7,986 bases of DNA, taken from an uncultured Collinsella sp. (lineage in GTDB: Bacteria; Actinomycetota; Coriobacteriia; Coriobacteriales; Coriobacteriaceae). How positions within the stretch are numbered: position 1 is the stretch's first letter; each line of letters begins with the position of its first letter. The position numbers and the translations under genes are program-made. The notes beneath the pieces were generated by a model. That model was not told the origin of the DNA. It made no database searches and saw nothing but the letters and a program-made list of their open reading frames with translations. The stretch is taken from contig UQPI01000077.1 of assembly GCA_900542945.1 (NCBI GenBank), positions 1 to 7,986 of the forward strand, in the 5' to 3' direction. This document shows, piece by piece, positions 5,826-7,986 of this stretch.

Positions 5826-5852
5826 AGGCATCCGAGAGGAGAAAACATACCC

Positions 5853-7616
5853 ATGAAGGCACTCTACAATGACGGTTCGGTGGCCGAGCTCCCGCAGGAC
5901 GAGGTCACGCACGTCATCCGCCACTCCGCCGCGCACATCATGGCGCAGGCCATCAAGCGTCTGTACCCCCAGGCCGACTTTGCCTACGGTCCCGCGACCG
6001 ACAACGGCTTCTACTACGACGTCGACCTGCCCGAGGGCGTCAAGATCAGCGAGGACGACTTCCCCGCGATCGAGGCCGAGATGAAGAAGATCGTCAAGGA
6101 GAACCTTAAGTTCACCGTGTACGAGAAGCCCCGCGCCGAGGCCATCGCCCTTATGGAGGAGCGCGGCGAGAAGTACAAGGTCGAGCACATCGGCGACCTG
6201 GACGACGACGCCCGCATCACCTTCTACCAGCAGGGCGACTACATCGACATGTGCGTTGGCCCCCACATCTGCTACACCAAGGCCCTGAAGGCCTTTAAGC
6301 TCACCGGCGTCTCGGGCGCCTACTGGAAGGGCGACAAGGAGAACAAGATGCTCACCCGCATCAACGGCGTCGCCTTTGCCACCAAGGAAGAGCTCGACGA
6401 GCACATGCACATGCTGGAGGAGGCCAAGAAGCGCGACCACCGCAAGATCGGCCGCGAGATGGACCTCTTTATGATGCGTGACGAGGCCCCCGGTTTCCCG
6501 TTCTTCCTGCCCAACGGCATGATCCTTAAGAACACGCTGCTGGACTACTGGCGCGAGATTCACCACAAGGCTGGCTACGTGGAGATCTCCACGCCGCTCA
6601 TCATGAACAAGCAGCTGTGGAAGACCTCGGGCCACTGGGACCACTACAAGGACAACATGTACTCCACCGTTATTGACGACGAAGAGTACTGCATTAAGCC
6701 CATGAACTGCCCGGGCGGCGTGCTGGTGTACGCCTCCAAGCCGCACTCTTACCGCGAGCTGCCCATCCGCGCCGGCGAGATTGGCCTGGTGCACCGCCAC
6801 GAGCTGCGCGGCGCCCTGCACGGCCTGTTCCGCGTGCGCTGCTTTAACCAGGACGACGCCCACCTGTTTGTGCGTCCCGACCAGCTGACCGACGAGATCG
6901 TGGGCGTGGTCAACCTCATCGACTCCGTGTACCAGAAGTTTGGCTTTAAGTACCATGTTGAGCTGTCCACCCGCCCCGAGGACTCCATGGGCTCGGACGA
7001 GGATTGGGCGCGCGCCGAGGAGGGCCTGCGCACCGCTCTGGAGAAGCTGGGCATGGACTACGAGGTCAACGAGGGCGACGGCGCCTTCTACGGCCCCAAG
7101 ATCGACTTCCACCTGGAGGACTCGCTCGGACGTACCTGGCAGTGCGGCACCGTCCAGCTCGACTTCCAGATGCCGCTCAACTTTGACCTGGAGTACGTGG
7201 ATGCCGACGGCACCAAGAAGCGCCCCATCATGCTGCACCGCGTGTGCTTTGGCTCCATCGAGCGCTTCATCGGTATTCTGATTGAGCACTTTGCGGGCAA
7301 GTTCCCCACCTGGCTGGCTCCCGTGCAGGTCAAGGCGCTTCCCGTCTCCGAGAAGAGCCGCGACTACGCCCACGAGGTGTGCGCCAAGCTGGAGGAGGCC
7401 GGCATTCGCGTGGTCTGCGACGACCGCGACGAGAAGATCGGCTACAAGATCCGCGAGGCCCGCAGCATCGACCGCGTGCCCTACATGCTCATCCTGGGCG
7501 AGAAGGAGGTCGAGGCCGGCAACATCTCCGTCCGTGACCGCTCCAACGAGACCGTTCAGATGAGCGTTGACGAGTTTGTGGCCAAGGTACTCGAGGAGAT
7601 CAAGACTCGCGCCTAA
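5853..7616 (+). CDS. thrS: Threonyl-tRNA synthetase lacking the N-terminal TGS domain
   Basis: Charges tRNA-Thr with threonine in the cytoplasm; class II synthetase, 587 residues against about 640 for the usual bacterial enzyme. Editing domain: HSAAH (H24, H28) and C134/H138 in CVGPH, the set that clears mischarged serine. Catalytic core: motif 1 around GYVEISTP (241-248), motif 2 R315 to R327, motif 3 from about 457 (RPIMLHR to GSIERF); the catalytic zinc ligands C285, H336 and H462 are all present. Anticodon-binding domain: about 484-587. The first 20 residues lead straight into the editing domain, so the roughly 60-residue TGS domain is absent. The start at 5853 has GAGGAG 11 bases upstream; the in-frame extension to 5742 would run through the terminator hairpin and promoter and does not look like TGS. 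The gene is monocistronic, with its own promoter and two terminators. Confidence 0.97.
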   Translation: MKALYNDGSVAELPQDEVTHVIRHSAAHIMAQAIKRLYPQADFAYGPATDNGFYYDVDLPEGVKISEDDFPAIEAEMKKIVKENLKFTVYEKPRAEAIALMEERGEKYKVEHIGDLDDDARITFYQQGDYIDMCVGPHICYTKALKAFKLTGVSGAYWKGDKENKMLTRINGVAFATKEELDEHMHMLEEAKKRDHRKIGREMDLFMMRDEAPGFPFFLPNGMILKNTLLDYWREIHHKAGYVEISTPLIMNKQLWKTSGHWDHYKDNMYSTVIDDEEYCIKPMNCPGGVLVYASKPHSYRELPIRAGEIGLVHRHELRGALHGLFRVRCFNQDDAHLFVRPDQLTDEIVGVVNLIDSVYQKFGFKYHVELSTRPEDSMGSDEDWARAEEGLRTALEKLGMDYEVNEGDGAFYGPKIDFHLEDSLGRTWQCGTVQLDFQMPLNFDLEYVDADGTKKRPIMLHRVCFGSIERFIGILIEHFAGKFPTWLAPVQVKALPVSEKSRDYAHEVCAKLEEAGIRVVCDDRDEKIGYKIREARSIDRVPYMLILGEKEVEAGNISVRDRSNETVQMSVDEFVAKVLEEIKTRA

Positions 7617-7640
7617 GGCAAACTTCACAACAATTAATAA

Positions 7641-7674
7641 ATGCGACCGTTCACAAAGGGCGGTCGCATTTTTT
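7641..7674 (+). terminator. First intrinsic terminator after thrS
   Basis: ATGCGACCG (7641-7649) pairs with CGGTCGCAT (7661-7669) and is followed by a run of six T (7669-7674). Strong Rho-independent form, 25 bases after the thrS stop. Confidence 0.93.
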
Positions 7675-7689
7675 CATGCCCAAATAAGA

Positions 7690-7716
7690 AAAGCCGCTGG
7701 TTGAGCGGCTTTTTTT
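7690..7716. terminator. Second, bidirectional intrinsic terminator
   Basis: AAAGCCGCT (7690-7698) and AGCGGCTTT (7704-7712) form a 9-bp stem around GGTTG, with seven T from 7710 to 7716. The A-rich left side gives TTTTCTTA on the minus strand, so it can also work leftward. Confidence 0.92.
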
Positions 7717-7757
7717 GTTGCACAAAAAGGTACAGGTTTTTGTAGAGGGGTATGGAG

Positions 7758-7778
7758 ATGTACCTACTTGCAGTACAT
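7758..7778. repeat. Inner ATGTAC/GTACAT inverted repeat
   Basis: ATGTAC (7758-7763) and GTACAT (7773-7778) flank nine bases. The TGTAC core is shared with the outer sites, so the region carries four copies of this word and may be a multi-site operator. Confidence 0.5.
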
Positions 7779-7790
7779 TTTGCGTAATCT

Positions 7791-7820
7791 GGGCAAACGC
7801 TGATTAATTGCCCGTATAAT
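7791..7820 (+). promoter_or_regulatory. Predicted promoter with an overlapping inverted repeat
   Basis: TATAAT (7815-7820) is a perfect -10 but no recognisable -35 lies 16-18 bases upstream. Instead GGGCAA (7791-7796) and TTGCCC (7808-7813) form a dyad across the -35 and spacer, where an activator or repressor could bind. Transcription would start near 7827, leaving a leader of about 116 bases before the ATG at 7943. That leader contains TTTGCG (7905-7910) paired with CGCAAA (7916-7921) around TGCAT, close to the ribosome site. Confidence 0.55.
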
Positions 7821-7942
7821 GTCGTTTGTCGAAAGATACAAAAACCTGTACTTTTGCGACTGCGCCTAGCTGCGAGCGAGAAGCCTGTTCTAAACGCCCC
7901 TGCATTTGCGTGCATCGCAAAGCCAAAAGAGGGGGCGAAAAC

Positions 7943-7986
7943 ATGGAACAGATGGCACGGCGCCAAGAGCAGCTGCCGGGCGCATT
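7943..7986 (+). CDS. Start of an unidentified gene, cut off by window edge
   Basis: ATG at 7943 has AGAGGGGG 7 bases upstream and opens a frame reading MEQMARRQEQLPGA to the window end. Fourteen codons are too few to name a family. The promoter, operator-like repeats and ribosome site upstream support a real, regulated gene. An in-frame ATG three codons later is a poorer start. Confidence 0.6.
   Translation, partial: MEQMARRQEQLPGA

Larger units (their letters stand above)
7730..7851. repeat. Pair of identical operator-like sites, inverted, 107 bases apart
   Basis: GTACAGGTTTTTGTA (7730-7744) recurs as its exact reverse complement at 7837-7851; flanking A/T runs extend the match with one base slip. 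Each site is itself a dyad, TACA-N6-TGTA. Centres are 107 bases apart, about ten helical turns, and bracket the predicted promoter. This suits a dimeric repressor that binds both sites and may loop the DNA. A 93-base-loop RNA hairpin is less likely because transcription would begin between the arms. Confidence 0.75.

Noticed and set aside
5742..5852. Longer thrS start at 5742
   Set aside because: The extension crosses the terminator hairpin, the TATAAT and the ribosome site, and does not resemble a TGS domain.
5627..5852. T-box riboswitch upstream of thrS
   Set aside because: The predicted leader is about 64 bases and I see no T-box sequence or specifier-loop stem.
5783..5852. E. coli-type thrS translational operator mimicking tRNA-Thr
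   Set aside because: No anticodon-like loop with CGU, GGU or UGU is placed in a stem-loop that also overlaps the ribosome site, and much of the left arm may not be transcribed.
5667..7628. 653-codon open frame on the minus strand opposite thrS
   Set aside because: Composition-driven shadow of thrS with low-complexity Val/Leu/His/Gly sequence and no recognisable domain.

Overview
The window looks like a gut Coriobacteriia chromosome (Actinobacteriota, Collinsella-like). This rests on high-GC coding sequence with strong G/C third positions, AAGGAGG-type ribosome sites, the gene families present and an AT-richer intergenic region; no 16S or other marker confirms it. Six protein genes are supported, four on the minus strand (left half) and two on the plus strand (right half). 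A seventh is entered only as a 14-codon start at the right edge.

Left block, read right to left on the minus strand. A tightly packed three-gene operon runs from 4466 to 1210: a GlpA-type FAD oxidoreductase with a C-terminal [2Fe-2S] domain, a second NAD(P)/FAD oxidoreductase, and a small four-cysteine DUF1667 protein. The gaps are 1 and 4 bases. This matches the glycerol-3-phosphate dehydrogenase-like clusters of anaerobes (the TM1432-TM1434 type), in which the small cysteine protein sits where GlpC would be. A perfect 7+1+7 palindrome (4484-4498) just upstream of the first gene is a likely operator. After a hairpin-rich gap comes an M24 aminopeptidase P/prolidase-type gene that runs off the left edge.

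Centre. Between the divergent oxidoreductase operon and a small zinc-ribbon membrane protein gene lies the most unusual part of the window. Twelve copies of a 16-base element (GTCTCGATCTGTAACA or its reverse complement) occur at 4636-5094 in strictly alternating orientation. Start-to-start steps are 39-41 bases. All six forward-to-reverse spacers are exactly 25 bases, and the five reverse-to-forward spacers are 24, 24, 23, 23 and 23. Spacers are mostly unlike each other, yet some carry internal dyads or a shared central GTTTTTG. It is not a canonical CRISPR array, contains no credible gene, and I cannot assign it to a known family. Its sequence variants mostly preserve pairing in a plus-strand RNA, which suggests a chain of hairpins, though a protein-binding array is also possible.

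Right block, plus strand. A 143-residue protein with two membrane helices and a double zinc ribbon is followed by a GC-rich hairpin and then thrS. This threonyl-tRNA synthetase has complete editing, catalytic and anticodon-binding parts but no TGS domain at its N terminus. Two strong tandem terminators follow. The last 270 bases hold a spaced pair of identical inverted operator-like sites, a perfect TATAAT and the first codons of an unidentified gene.
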